DNA from: JACZYA01 sp965247455
Lineage (GTDB): Bacteria > Acidobacteriota > Terriglobia > Acidiferrales > 2-02-FULL-67-57
NCBI GenBank assembly: GCA_965247455.1
Contig: CBDFHE010000015.1
Coordinates: 244,667-308,666, forward strand
Direction: 5' to 3'
Length of the DNA stretch: 64,000 bases
A program made the translations under genes and the position numbers. The number at the start of each line of letters is the position of its first letter. Positions within the stretch are counted from its first letter, which is position 1. The notes beneath the pieces are model-generated. The model searched no databases. It had not been told where the DNA came from and saw only the letters and a program-made list of their open reading frames with translations. Of the stretch, positions 17,879-26,366 are shown piece after piece.

Positions 17879-18735
17879 TAGAACAACCACCGAATCCCCA
17901 AGATGAAGCTGGAAGTCGGCTTCAATTGCGCGCCGTTCAAATCACGCCCCACCGGGATGGGCGAGGAGAATTCTAACACCACACGGTTGGATGCTATGAA
18001 CTCGATTCCGGGCGACAAGAAAACCAAATTGCCGCCGGTGTCGGGCAGCTTAGCCCCGCCCAACCGCGCCCGGCGGACGTGCTGGCCGTTCATCTCCAGC
18101 ACCAAGTAAAGGCTGGGAATGCCCAGCCCGCCGCGCGGCAGCACGCGATAAAGGTAAGCGAGGTCGTAGTTCCAACGGTTGCCCTGCCGCAGGCCGCCGT
18201 CGCCGGTGGTGGTGTAGGTGAACTCGGCGTCGACGATGAACCAGTGCGGGTCGCGCACGTGGGAGAAAACGAGCGCAGCGATGGGATCGGTGGAGCCGCT
18301 GCCGAAAGCGCCTCCGCTGGGCACCTTCAAACCGATCTCGGGCGAGAGCCGGGTGAATCCGCCGCGGACGTTCTTGCGCAGCAGGTCGTAGCGGGCAAAG
18401 ATGAACCCCTCGCCGAAGCTGGTGGTGGTGAAGTCGCGCGCGGGCAGGCCGGGCGCGTCGCTCTGCACACTCACCAGCGGGGCTACGAAGGTCAGGTTTA
18501 GATGCGGGTAGGCGCCCCAGACCACCGCGTAGGGATTGACCACACGCCGCACGCGCACCCCCGGCACGCCTTCGGCGAAGTTGTCGATGCGCACGAAGCT
18601 GCGCACCATCACCGCCCGGTTGAACAGCGTGCGCCCGCCCGGCGCCACAATCTGCGCCCGCGCCGCGTCCGGCAGCCAGAGCAGACCGGATGCCAGAACC
18701 AGCACAGCCCATCCTCCGCTCAGGAGTTTCTGCAT
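17878..18735 (-). CDS. Outer-membrane beta-barrel, transporter-like
   Basis: A 285-residue protein with a signal peptide (LLSGGWAVLVLASGLLW, ending near ARAQ) and alternating hydrophobic strands typical of a small barrel. The closing strand ends in Phe (SSFILGIRWLF), the classical signal for BAM insertion. It resembles the MetA-pathway/phenol-degradation outer-membrane 'transporter' proteins. First gene of the four-gene operon. An ATG at 18735 is chosen over an adjacent GTG. Substrate unknown. Confidence 0.7.
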   Translation of the reverse strand: MQKLLSGGWAVLVLASGLLWLPDAARAQIVAPGGRTLFNRAVMVRSFVRIDNFAEGVPGVRVRRVVNPYAVVWGAYPHLNLTFVAPLVSVQSDAPGLPARDFTTTSFGEGFIFARYDLLRKNVRGGFTRLSPEIGLKVPSGGAFGSGSTDPIAALVFSHVRDPHWFIVDAEFTYTTTGDGGLRQGNRWNYDLAYLYRVLPRGGLGIPSLYLVLEMNGQHVRRARLGGAKLPDTGGNLVFLSPGIEFIASNRVVLEFSSPIPVGRDLNGAQLKPTSSFILGIRWLF

Positions 18736-18828
18736 CACAAGACTCTAAACACAAGACCCAACCATAGAGTCAAGCCTTTTTCTGCAATGGTAGTGTCCTA
18801 ATCTGAGCGATTCCGTGCTCGGCCCCAA

Positions 18829-18905
18829 TTCACACCGAGCCCCCAGGCCCCAGCCTGGGGGAAGCTAAAAATCCCTGCGGCGGGGGCCGCAGGGCTCGGT
18901 GTGAA
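18829..18905. repeat. TTCACACCGAGCCC repeat, copy 2
   Basis: A 77-bp palindromic element with outer arms TTCACACCGAGCCC and GGGCTCGGTGTGAA and an inner CCCCAGGC...GCCTGGGG hairpin. It lies between the divergent OM-protein and dtd genes. It is the compact version of the element at 2166-2324. Confidence 0.8.
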
Positions 18906-19004
18906 ATTAGGATACTACTTCTGAAATGATCGCGTTGACCCGAACGTATCAATAACGCGACAATGAAGTTGCCTATCATCAGGAAAGAAGGGAGGGCGAC
19001 GCGG

Positions 19005-19457
19005 ATGCGAGCGGTGGTGCAACGGGTCAACCGGGCGCGGGTCGAAGTGGACGGTCGAACCACCGGCGAAATCGGCCCCGGCATGGTCGTGCTGCTGGGC
19101 GTGGCCAAGACCGACGCGGAAGCCGACGCCGCCCAACTGGCGGAAAAAATCGCCGGGCTGCGCCTGTTCAACGATGACAACGGCAAGATGAACCGCTCGG
19201 TGGAGGAGGTCGGCGGCGCCCTGCTGGTCGTGAGCCAATTCACCTTGCACGGCGACTGCCGCAAGGGCCGCCGCCCCAGCTTTGACCGCGCCGCCCCCGC
19301 CGCCCAGGCGCAGGCGCTCTACGAAAAATTCCTCCACGTGCTCCGGCATCGCGGACTGCAAGTCGAAACCGGCGTCTTCCAGGCGATGATGGAGGTGGAG
19401 CTGGTGAACGCGGGGCCGGTGACCCTGCTGGTGGACACCGACCGGAGCTTCTACTAA
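19005..19457 (+). CDS. dtd: D-aminoacyl-tRNA deacylase
   Basis: DTD hydrolyses D-amino acids (and glycine) mischarged on tRNA. The 150-residue product has the signature motifs SQFTLHGD and NAGPVTLLVD (the Gly-cisPro-containing NxGPVT), and the MRAVVQRV start of the family. The ATG at 19005 has GGAGG about 8 bases upstream; a 14-codon upstream extension is not conserved. Five bases separate it from the permease gene. Confidence 0.95.
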   Translation: MRAVVQRVNRARVEVDGRTTGEIGPGMVVLLGVAKTDAEADAAQLAEKIAGLRLFNDDNGKMNRSVEEVGGALLVVSQFTLHGDCRKGRRPSFDRAAPAAQAQALYEKFLHVLRHRGLQVETGVFQAMMEVELVNAGPVTLLVDTDRSFY

Positions 19458-19462
19458 CACCA

Positions 19463-20686
19463 ATGGTCAGTCCGACTGAAGCCGCCCGCCTGGCGCTGGC
19501 GTCGCTGGCGATGCACAAGCTGCGCAGCGCGCTCACGCTGCTGGGGCTGATTATCTCCGTCACCTCGCTGATCGTGGTGATGACGCTGGTGCAGGGCGCC
19601 AACACCTACGTGCAGGAAAAGATTGCCAACCTGGGCACCAACGTCTTTGAAGTGGCCAAGACGCCTCTGGTCATGACCAATTTTGACGAGATGATCGAGG
19701 CGCTCAAGCACAAGGACATCACTCGCCAGCAGTGGCGCGCGGTGGCGGAAGGGTGCCGCACCTGCGTGGAGGTGGGCGCGGTCGGCTCCACCAGCGGACG
19801 GGTGCGCTCCTCCACCCAGAGCCTGGCCGATATCCAGATTCGCGGCGAAAGCGCCGAGATGGCCCGCATCACTACCCTCGACCTGGCCGTCGGCCGCTGG
19901 TTCACCACCACCGAAGACCAACAGGCCGTGCCGGTGGCGTTGCTGGGCTACGGGGTGCGGGAAGAACTCTTCCCGCAGGTGGACCCGCTGCGGCAGAGCG
20001 TGCAGATTGCAGGCGAGGAGTTCCGCATCATCGGCGTGGCGGAAGAAATCGGCTCGGTTCTCGGCCAGGAGCAAGACAACTTTGTCATCATACCGCTAGC
20101 GAGTTTTGAGAAACTCTACGGGCGCCGCCACAGCCTGACGCTGAAAGTCCAGGCCCCTTCGCAGGAGGCTCTCCCGGCGGTGATGGAGGACGTGCGGGCA
20201 CTGCTGCGCCGCCAGCGCAACCTGCGTTACGCCGACGAGAACGATTTCTACCTGGCCACCGCCGAAACCTATCTTGAACTGTGGGAGGACATCAGCTCGG
20301 TCTTCTTCGTGGTGTTCGTGCTGGTCAGCTCGATTGCGTCGCTGGTGGGCGGGATCGTAATCATGAACATCATGCTGGTCTCGGTGAGCGAGCGCCGGCA
20401 AGAGATCGGCCTGCGACGGTCGTTGGGCGCCACCCGCCGGGACATCCTGCGGCACTTCCTGCTGGAAGCGCTGGCGGTTTGCATCACCGGGGGACTGATG
20501 GGAGAGGCGGTGGGGTTCATCCTGGCACTGCTGCTGCGGGAGTTCACTCCCTTCCCGGCCACGATCAGAATCTGGGTGGCGGTGGCGGGCTTGCTGCTGA
20601 GCTCGCTGATCGCCCTCATCTTCGGCATCTACCCGGCGGTCCAAGCCGCCCGGCTCGACCCGGCGGTGGCATTGCGAGCGGAATAG
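19463..20686 (+). CDS. MacB/FtsX-type ABC transporter permease
   Basis: A 407-residue permease: one N-terminal TM (LTLLGLIISVTSLIVVMTLV), a periplasmic MacB-like core domain of about 230 residues, then three TM helices (from VFFVVFVLVSSIASLVGGIVIM to LLLSSLIALIFGIYPAVQA). The RRQEIGLRRSLGATRRDI segment is the FtsX coupling region. These proteins power mechanotransmission or lipid/toxin export with a MacB-type ATPase, which is not in the window. Confidence 0.9.
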   Translation: MVSPTEAARLALASLAMHKLRSALTLLGLIISVTSLIVVMTLVQGANTYVQEKIANLGTNVFEVAKTPLVMTNFDEMIEALKHKDITRQQWRAVAEGCRTCVEVGAVGSTSGRVRSSTQSLADIQIRGESAEMARITTLDLAVGRWFTTTEDQQAVPVALLGYGVREELFPQVDPLRQSVQIAGEEFRIIGVAEEIGSVLGQEQDNFVIIPLASFEKLYGRRHSLTLKVQAPSQEALPAVMEDVRALLRRQRNLRYADENDFYLATAETYLELWEDISSVFFVVFVLVSSIASLVGGIVIMNIMLVSVSERRQEIGLRRSLGATRRDILRHFLLEALAVCITGGLMGEAVGFILALLLREFTPFPATIRIWVAVAGLLLSSLIALIFGIYPAVQAARLDPAVALRAE

Positions 20687-21937
20687 ATGGGCATTAGCTG
20701 GAAGGAAAACCTGCGCACGGCCTTGGCCGCCCTGCGCGCGCACAAGCTGCGGGCGGCGCTGACCATGCTGGGCGTGGTGATCGGGGTGGTGTCGGTGATC
20801 AGCGTGGCCGCCATCATCCACGGCCTGAACAAACACATCGCCGACAAAGCACAGGAGATTGGCGCGCGCGTTTTTTTCGTCACGCGCTTCCCCGCCTTCA
20901 GCTTCGGCAACTGGCCAGAGCACATCCGCGTGCGCAAGCACTTCACCTACGCCGACGCCGTGGCGCTGCGCGAGCAGTGCCGCTCCTGCACGCTCGCCAC
21001 GCCGTTCCTGACGCGGATTCCTTTCTTCGGCCAATTCAGCGAAATTCGCTACCGCAACCAGAAAGTCAACAACCCCTTCGTGCGCGGCACCGAAACCGAC
21101 ATGCCCGAGGCCATGCCGGTGTTTTCCATCAAGGAAGGGCGGATGTTCACCCAGGTGGAGAACGACCACAGCGCCCGCGTAGCGGTGGTGGGGCTGGCGA
21201 TTGCGGATTCGCTCTTCGGCCCGCGCGACCCCATCGGACAGGTGGTGCGGGTGAACGGCACCGAATTCACCGTCATCGGCGTGTGGGAAAAACACCAGGG
21301 CCTGCTGGGCGGCCCCGGCATCGACCAGTTCGTGATTATCCCTTACAACACCTTTGGGAAACTCTGGCCGGAAATTGAAGAGCAGATCATCGCCGTGGGA
21401 GTGGACGACCCGGCGCAGTTGGCGCGCGCGCAGGATGAAGCCGCCGGCATCCTGCGCCGCCGCCGCGGAGTCCGGCCACACCAGGAAAACGACTTTGAAA
21501 TCACTTCGCCCGACTTCCTCACCGACCTCTGGAGTCAGCTCACCGGCGCAGTGGTGCTGCTGACTTTTATCATCGCCTCCATCGCGCTGGTGGTGGGCGG
21601 CATCGGGGTGATGACCATCATGCTGGTTTCGGTCACCGAGCGCACGGGAGAAATCGGCTTGCGCAAAGCGATGGGGGCGCGCCGGCGCGACATCCGCCAG
21701 CAGTTCCTCACCGAGGCCATCACCATCACCAGCTTGGGGGGAATCGCGGGCATCCTGCTGGGCGCCGCCCTCAGCACAGCGATTCGCCTAGCCGTGCCCG
21801 GCTTGCCCGCCGAGCTCTCGCTCTTCTGGGTGGTGACAGCTCTCCTGATGTCGGTTGGGGTCGGGCTTTTCTTTGGCATCTACCCAGCGGTCCGCGCCGC
21901 CGCGCTCGACCCGGTGGCCTGCCTGCGCTACGAGTAG
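20687..21937 (+). CDS. MacB/FtsX-type ABC transporter permease, paralogue
   Basis: A 416-residue paralogue of the upstream permease, starting on the base after its TAG. Same layout: TM1 (LTMLGVVIGVVSVISVAAII), MacB-like core, three C-terminal TM helices and the coupling segment ERTGEIGLRKAMGARRRDI. Two unequal subunits suggest a heterodimeric transporter. The ATPase partner must be encoded elsewhere. Confidence 0.9.
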   Translation: MGISWKENLRTALAALRAHKLRAALTMLGVVIGVVSVISVAAIIHGLNKHIADKAQEIGARVFFVTRFPAFSFGNWPEHIRVRKHFTYADAVALREQCRSCTLATPFLTRIPFFGQFSEIRYRNQKVNNPFVRGTETDMPEAMPVFSIKEGRMFTQVENDHSARVAVVGLAIADSLFGPRDPIGQVVRVNGTEFTVIGVWEKHQGLLGGPGIDQFVIIPYNTFGKLWPEIEEQIIAVGVDDPAQLARAQDEAAGILRRRRGVRPHQENDFEITSPDFLTDLWSQLTGAVVLLTFIIASIALVVGGIGVMTIMLVSVTERTGEIGLRKAMGARRRDIRQQFLTEAITITSLGGIAGILLGAALSTAIRLAVPGLPAELSLFWVVTALLMSVGVGLFFGIYPAVRAAALDPVACLRYE

Positions 21938-22469
21938 CTACTGCTGTTGCTGTTGCTGCTGTTGCCGCCGCCGTTCCTGCGCCGCTCGGGTGGCGGGTGG
22001 CACTAGCCCGTTGACGCGGTAGTACACCACCAACTTGCCGTAGTGCTCACCGGCGTGTTCGAGAAAGCCGATCAAACGAAGGTTGTCTTCCCCTTCCACC
22101 ACGGCGGAAATATCCTCCACCGACTTATTCAGCTTGGCGACGGTGTCGGCTTTGGAGGTGTATTGGAAGTTTTTGGCGACATCGCCAAATTTAGCCTCCG
22201 GATTCTGGGCGCGCTCGGCGATGAAAGCACAGACGGTGGCGACATGCATGAGCTCTTCGCCGAAGCTGCGCACGTCGGCATGAGCCTTGTAGTCGTACTT
22301 AATCTTCGGGGAAATCCTCGGCCATACCGATCATTTTCTTGTGGACGTTGTTCCAGGACCGTGAAAACCGCTCCTGCGGAGTCGGCGGCGTTTGGTCCTG
22401 AGCCTGAGCCAGCCCGGCTCCAAGGGCGAGAACTGCTAACAGCACGGAAAAGGTCACTAACCTGCGCAT
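21938..22469 (-). pseudogene. DinB-like exported protein, one-base frameshift
   Basis: The gene starts at ATG 22469 (AAGGAGG upstream) with a signal peptide (MRRLVTFSVLLAVLALGAG). It reads to MAEDFPED and then TAA at 22299-22301. One base shift there restores KYDYKAHADVRSFGEE and the rest of a DinB-like four-helix protein. Length 532 minus 1 equals 177 codons, so a single extra base (about 22300-22302) is the whole defect. The intact paralogue next door has the same MAEDFPEDKYGYKA junction. The C-terminus is an odd run of about eight Gln encoded by CAG/CAA triplets. A sequencing error is possible. Confidence 0.8.
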
Positions 22470-22612
22470 AAAGCCCTCCTTCAAAGTTGTGTGGTCGGAT
22501 TCAACCGCAACCGTTCGTTCAGAAGCTTGGACGGAATATCGGCCCACAAGGTTGCCAGAAAATCTCGGCTTGAACGCGTCCCGGCGGCCGTCCTCCGTTC
22601 AGAACACTTAAC

Positions 22613-23167
22613 TCAGTTGCCGCGCGAGGCCGGAGGCACGAGACCGTTCAAGCGATAGTAGATCACCAAGTTGCCGTAGTGCTCGGCGGCGTGCTCGACC
22701 GCCTGCATCCAAAAAGCGAAGCGGCTGTTGGTGTAGTCGCCGTAGGGATTCTTGACCGCCTCCACTATCTGCGCGTCGCCGGCCTGCTCGATCAGCGCCG
22801 CTCCCTCGTCATACGAGCGCTTGATGAGCGCAGCCAGGTCAGCCTTGCCCTTGAAGTTCTCGGGCGCGAATTCCGCCGGGTCGTACTCTTGCCCCTGCTC
22901 CATGCGAACGTAGCGGAAGTTGACGGCGGCGATGTGGCGGATGAATTCTCCGAAGGCGCGGATTTCCTCGCTGGCCTTGTAGCCGTACTTGTCTTCCGGG
23001 AAGTCCTCCGCCATCTCGATCAACTTCTTGCCGTTGTTGGTCCAGCTATCCAGCAACTCCTTGGCCTGCCCGGACTGCAAAGCGGGAGCTTCCACCTGGC
23101 AACCCGCCAAGCCGAAGCCCACAACCAAGGCAACCACCAACACCCTCAAGAAAGATTCCCTCCTCAT
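22613..23167 (-). CDS. DinB-like lipoprotein
   Basis: A 184-residue protein with an AAGGAG ribosome site, a lipoprotein signal (VVALVVGFGLAGC) and a DinB/DUF664-like helical bundle (EIRAFGEFIRHIAAVNF; then VEHAAEHYGNLVIYYRLNGLVPP). The three-His metal triad typical of DinB proteins may be partly represented by the conserved histidines. Biochemical role unknown; it is a tandem paralogue of the frameshifted copy downstream. Confidence 0.75.
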   Translation of the reverse strand: MRRESFLRVLVVALVVGFGLAGCQVEAPALQSGQAKELLDSWTNNGKKLIEMAEDFPEDKYGYKASEEIRAFGEFIRHIAAVNFRYVRMEQGQEYDPAEFAPENFKGKADLAALIKRSYDEGAALIEQAGDAQIVEAVKNPYGDYTNSRFAFWMQAVEHAAEHYGNLVIYYRLNGLVPPASRGN

Positions 23168-23297
23168 GTTTAGCTCCTTAAATAGTATTCGAGGAAAAAG
23201 TCTATCACAGCAATCCCCAACGCAAGCGAGCCAAAGACAAACCGACGAAGAAGCCTTTGGCTTCTTCACCGCTACTAGCTCTACTCCCAGCGGCGGG

Positions 23298-23406
23298 GGC
23301 CGCTGGGCTGGACAGTCGTTGTGAAGGGCAAGTCTCGATCCGCTTCGGTCGTTCGTCTCCGGCCCTCTACCCAATGTCCAACCCGGTGGCCCCCGCCACC
23401 GGGACT
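23298..23406. repeat. Dispersed repeat copy 2 (uninterrupted)
   Basis: A 109-bp element matching 1268-1424 without its 48-bp insertion. It lies in the gene-free stretch 23168-23597. The same gap contains a GACGAAGAAGCC...GGCTTCTTC hairpin (about 23237-23265) also found inverted at about 13953-13981, and a CTTCAACTTCGCTCAGGACAGG short repeat near 23488-23510. Confidence 0.8.
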
Positions 23407-23597
23407 CCGGAACTTCCCCGGCAAGACTACCACCGTGCATGCTCAGCTGCCTGCTGCGGCCTGTACGAGCCCCCGTTGAAAGACGCCCTTCAACTTCGCT
23501 CAGGACAGGCGGGGCAAGTTGACATACATCGTTGCAGCAACACAGGCTTGACACAGCACCGGCAAGGGTTGCTCTTGGCAGCGCGAATAGTTGCAGC

Positions 23598-24515
23598 CTA
23601 ACCGTGCAGCAGGCTGCGTAGGATGAAGAAGAGATTGGCGGGGCGTTCGGCCAGCCGTCGCAGGAAATAGGGCAGCCAGTAGGTGCCGAACGGAATGTAC
23701 ACCCGCATGCGGTAGCCTTCGCGGGCCAACTGCACCTGCAAGTCGCGCTGTACGCCCAGAATCATCTGGAACTCCCAACGGTCAGGGTCGATGCCCCGCT
23801 GACGGACAACCTGCTTGGCCTCCTCAATCAAGGCGGGGTCATGGGTGGCGATGGCGGGAATGAAACCGTTGTCGCTGAAAAGGAGTTTCATCAGCTTGCG
23901 GAAGTTCTCATCCACCTGGCGCTTGTGGGGGAAAGCGATGCTGGGCGGCTCCAGGTAAGCCCCTTTGACAAGCCGTATCTTGGGATGCAGCGGTTGCAGC
24001 CGCTGCAAATCTTTTTCCGTCCGGTAGAGGTAGGTTTGGACCGCCAGCCCAACGTTGGAATGCTTGCGCCGCACCGCTTCGAACAGCGCCACCGTAGCTT
24101 CGGTGTAGGCGGAGCCTTCCATATCAATCTCGACGAAGTTGTTGAGCGCGGCAGCTTCGCACACGATGCGCTCGGTGAACTCCTGGCAGAGCGCGGGCGA
24201 GAAATCGAGCCCGAGTTGGGTGGGCTTGATGGAGGTGCTGCCCTGGATTTTTCGGGCGGCGAGTTGCCGGAGGATTTCGAGGTAACTCTCGCAGGACGCC
24301 TCTGCCTCGCGCCGGTCGCTGACGTTCTCGCCCAGTTGGTTCATGTTCACCAGCAAGCCCTTGGCGTTCAGCTCGGCGGCCACCCGCAGGCCGTCCTCCA
24401 GGGTTTCACCGGCCACGAAGCGCCGGGCAAAGCCCAGGCGCATGCCGGTGCGAGCAATGGGATCGGTGAAGACCTTCTTGGTGGAAAGCCAGAAGATGAA
24501 TTTACGTAGTGCCAT
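23598..24515 (-). CDS. Proline dehydrogenase (monofunctional)
   Basis: A 305-residue FAD enzyme oxidising proline to pyrroline-5-carboxylate. The TIM-barrel motifs of the family are visible: FVEIDMEGS, VGLAVQTYLYRT, IRLVKGAYLEPP, FIPAIATHD, FQMILGV and the C-terminal RVYIPFGTYWLPYFLRRLAERP (Tyr and Arg-Arg substrate contacts). The length is right for the monofunctional form. Start chosen at MALRKF (24515). The P5C dehydrogenase gene is not in the window. Confidence 0.92.
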   Translation of the reverse strand: MALRKFIFWLSTKKVFTDPIARTGMRLGFARRFVAGETLEDGLRVAAELNAKGLLVNMNQLGENVSDRREAEASCESYLEILRQLAARKIQGSTSIKPTQLGLDFSPALCQEFTERIVCEAAALNNFVEIDMEGSAYTEATVALFEAVRRKHSNVGLAVQTYLYRTEKDLQRLQPLHPKIRLVKGAYLEPPSIAFPHKRQVDENFRKLMKLLFSDNGFIPAIATHDPALIEEAKQVVRQRGIDPDRWEFQMILGVQRDLQVQLAREGYRMRVYIPFGTYWLPYFLRRLAERPANLFFILRSLLHG

Positions 24516-24578
24516 TTGGTTTACGAGATTCGCTGGCCGGGGCTCGGGGCACACTCCGGTGCTCGAACGCCATTATAC

Positions 24579-24992
24579 CTAAGAGCGGCGTTTTCGAGAC
24601 GGCTTGCGCCGGGACCGCTGGTAGCGCGCCTCGATGGTGCTGCGCAGGCCGCCGCGAGGAGTGAACTCACCCCGCACCACCGCCCGCACCGGCTGGCAGG
24701 CCGCCACCAAGTCGCGCAGGATGCGGTTGACCGCATTCTCATAGAAGATGCCCAGATTGCGGTAGGCGGTGATGTACTGCTTGAGCGACTTCAACTCCAG
24801 GCACTTCCGGTCAGGCTCATACTGGATGACTACAGTGCCGAAGTCCGGCAGGCCGGTGAGCGGGCAGACGGAAGTGTATTCCGGGATGGTGATGGTGATT
24901 TCGTAGCCGGGATACTGGTTGGCCCAGGTTTCGATTTGGGGCAGCCGCGCGGCCAAGCCCGCGCGCGCCTGCTTGTCGGTGTACCGCGCCAT
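24579..24992 (-). CDS. queF: NADPH-dependent 7-cyano-7-deazaguanine reductase
   Basis: QueF reduces preQ0 to preQ1 in queuosine synthesis. The 137-residue unimodular (YkvM-type) protein has the catalytic SVCPLTGLPDFG (Cys43, Asp50), the ELKSLKQYI NADPH/QueF motif and FYENAVNRI. MARYTDKQ at 24992 is preferred because GAGAGGGA lies upstream; an in-frame ATG ten codons earlier is possible. The Mu-like prophage ends about 60 bp upstream of this start, so queF may have lost its native promoter. Confidence 0.93.
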   Translation of the reverse strand: MARYTDKQARAGLAARLPQIETWANQYPGYEITITIPEYTSVCPLTGLPDFGTVVIQYEPDRKCLELKSLKQYITAYRNLGIFYENAVNRILRDLVAACQPVRAVVRGEFTPRGGLRSTIEARYQRSRRKPSRKRRS

Positions 24993-25050
24993 TTCCCTCT
25001 CGGAAAGTTCATCATAGCACATGGCCTTGATTCCCTCTCGGCGGCAGTGG

Positions 25051-25119
25051 TGTTGCGGAGCGCGTTCGGTGGCAAGTGTAGCCGCGTTCAGTGGCAGGAA
25101 GTGCGCGCTCTGTGGCAAG
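25051..25119. repeat. Prophage right end with three phased transposase-site repeats
   Basis: Three copies of GCGYTCNGTGGCARG begin at 25062, 25084 and 25105, spaced 22 and 21 bp, two helical turns apart, as expected for MuA-type end-binding sites. The sequence TGTTGCGG starts at 25051 and gives the TG terminal dinucleotide typical of Mu-like ends. The exact end could be TG at 25048 instead. The partner end lies beyond base 64000. Confidence 0.7.
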
Positions 25120-25136
25120 TTTCTCTAATAATCCCA

Positions 25137-25178
25137 AAAGGGTCCCCTTTTTTGTTCGCCCCAGGTTCGCCTGGGAAC
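25137..25178. terminator. Two hairpins between prophage end and dam
   Basis: AAAAGGG-TC-CCCTTTTTT (25137-25153) is followed by GTTCGCCCCAGG-TTCG-CCTGGGAAC (25154-25178). Both are strong stems; the first has a T-run on the plus strand and A/T-rich flanks on both. They lie just past the dam stop and probably end late transcription from the prophage. Confidence 0.6.
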
Positions 25179-25181
25179 TAC

Positions 25182-25961
25182 TCAGAAGTTGCGGATGAGG
25201 AGCTCGTGTGTTCGCCAGCCGGCACCAGATTTGTTGCCCAGGCTGTAAGTGACGGGCAGGCGCTCGGTCTTGAGGCCGCGGCCACGGTAGAGGCGGCAGA
25301 TTCTGGGGTGGTCCTGGTAGCTGAGCAGAAACTTCCCTTGCACTAGTTTCAGCGCCCCAGCCAACGCCTCGTGCTGATCCCAGCTCATGCGTGAGCAGTA
25401 GTCGTCCTTCCTAGTGGAGGGGTAGGGCGGGTCGAGATAGAAGAAGGTATGAGGGCGGTCATAAACAGAAAGACACTTCTGCCACGGCAGGTTCTCGATG
25501 ACCACACGTTCCAGCCGGGAGGAAAATTGCTGAGCCTGGAAGTAAATCCGAGATAGTGGCAACCCAGGCGGCTTCGTTGCTGAAGTGCCAAAAGAGCGCT
25601 CCTCGCGCCGCCCACCAAAGCACAGGCGTAGGACGTAGTAGAACCGCATGGCGCGCTCGAGTTCTGTCTTTCCCTCCTCAAAGCGGCGGTACTCGTTGAA
25701 AAGCTGGCGCCTGACTAGCTCCAGGTGGAACTGCTCGGCAAACTCAGCCGGTCGGTGCTTTAAGACACGGTAGAAGTTGATGAGCTCGCCGTCGAGATCG
25801 TTGAGAACTTCTGACTTTGATGTGGCAGGGTCTTTGCCGAAGAGGACCCAGCCGGCGCCGCAGAAGACCTCGACGTAGCAGGTGTGTGATGGAAAGCGTT
25901 TGAGAATCTCGGCGCGCAGACGGCTCTTGCCGCCTACCCACCGCAACGGTGAACGAAGCAT
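25182..25961 (-). CDS. DNA adenine methylase (Dam/D12 class)
   Basis: A 259-residue N6-adenine methyltransferase. Motifs are in the expected order: PLRWVGGKSRL (residues 5-15), EVFCGAGWVLF (SAM motif I), NDLDGELINFY, and the catalytic DPPY (177-180). The ATG at 25961 has GGAGG upstream; a longer frame lacks a site. It is the last gene of the prophage, the place where Mu carries mom, so it probably protects phage DNA from restriction. No cognate endonuclease is adjacent. Confidence 0.9.
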   Translation of the reverse strand: MLRSPLRWVGGKSRLRAEILKRFPSHTCYVEVFCGAGWVLFGKDPATSKSEVLNDLDGELINFYRVLKHRPAEFAEQFHLELVRRQLFNEYRRFEEGKTELERAMRFYYVLRLCFGGRREERSFGTSATKPPGLPLSRIYFQAQQFSSRLERVVIENLPWQKCLSVYDRPHTFFYLDPPYPSTRKDDYCSRMSWDQHEALAGALKLVQGKFLLSYQDHPRICRLYRGRGLKTERLPVTYSLGNKSGAGWRTHELLIRNF

Positions 25962-26072
25962 AACGCACAACCTCCGGGGTAGTGTTCGACCCGTCAGTTG
26001 GCTTACCATCCCCGCCAGTTGTCGTCAGGCGTCAGCCCGCCTAGGCGGGCAGGCCCTGGCGGGGAGAGGGCA

Positions 26073-26103
26073 GCCCTCCTTCGGGCTTTGCCCTACGGAG
26101 GGC
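26073..26103 (-). terminator. Hairpin downstream of tail operon
   Basis: GCCCTCC (26073-26079) pairs with GGAGGGC (26097-26103), and a second GGGCTTTGCCC hairpin is inside the loop. It lies in the gene-free gap 25962-26189 between the last tail-region gene and dam. There is no T-run, so termination is only a possibility. The gap also holds a CCCGCCTAGGCGGG palindrome. Confidence 0.4.
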
Positions 26104-26189
26104 GGGCCCGAATCGGGTCATTTGGAGCTTGTGCTCCAGGTGGTTCCGGCGCGCGAACGCCGGGATTGCTCTCCTCCTCTCAACTGCTG

Positions 26190-26366
26190 TCATAATTTAG
26201 CTTTTATCTTTGCGATAAATTTGGTTTTGGTGATGGCAGCCTGTTTGTGCTGCTGCCTGAGCAGATTGATCTCTGCCAGCAGCGCCGCGATCATAGCTTT
26301 CAAGACGCGCACAAGTTCGCCCTGGAGCAGTTCATCTTCCGTCGCTCGATGGTCAAAGCGGCTCAT
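26190..26366 (-). CDS. Small hypothetical phage protein
   Basis: A 58-residue, mostly helical, basic protein (ELVRVLKAMIAALLAEINLLRQQ forms an amphipathic helix, followed by a Lys-rich tail). The start at 26366 overlaps the upstream stop by four bases (ATGA) and has GGAGG upstream. No function recognised. Confidence 0.6.
   Translation of the reverse strand: MSRFDHRATEDELLQGELVRVLKAMIAALLAEINLLRQQHKQAAITKTKFIAKIKAKL

Noticed and set aside
22299..22301. Stop in the DinB-like gene as recoding
   Set aside because: The codon is TAA and the downstream frame differs by one base; a frameshift explains it fully.
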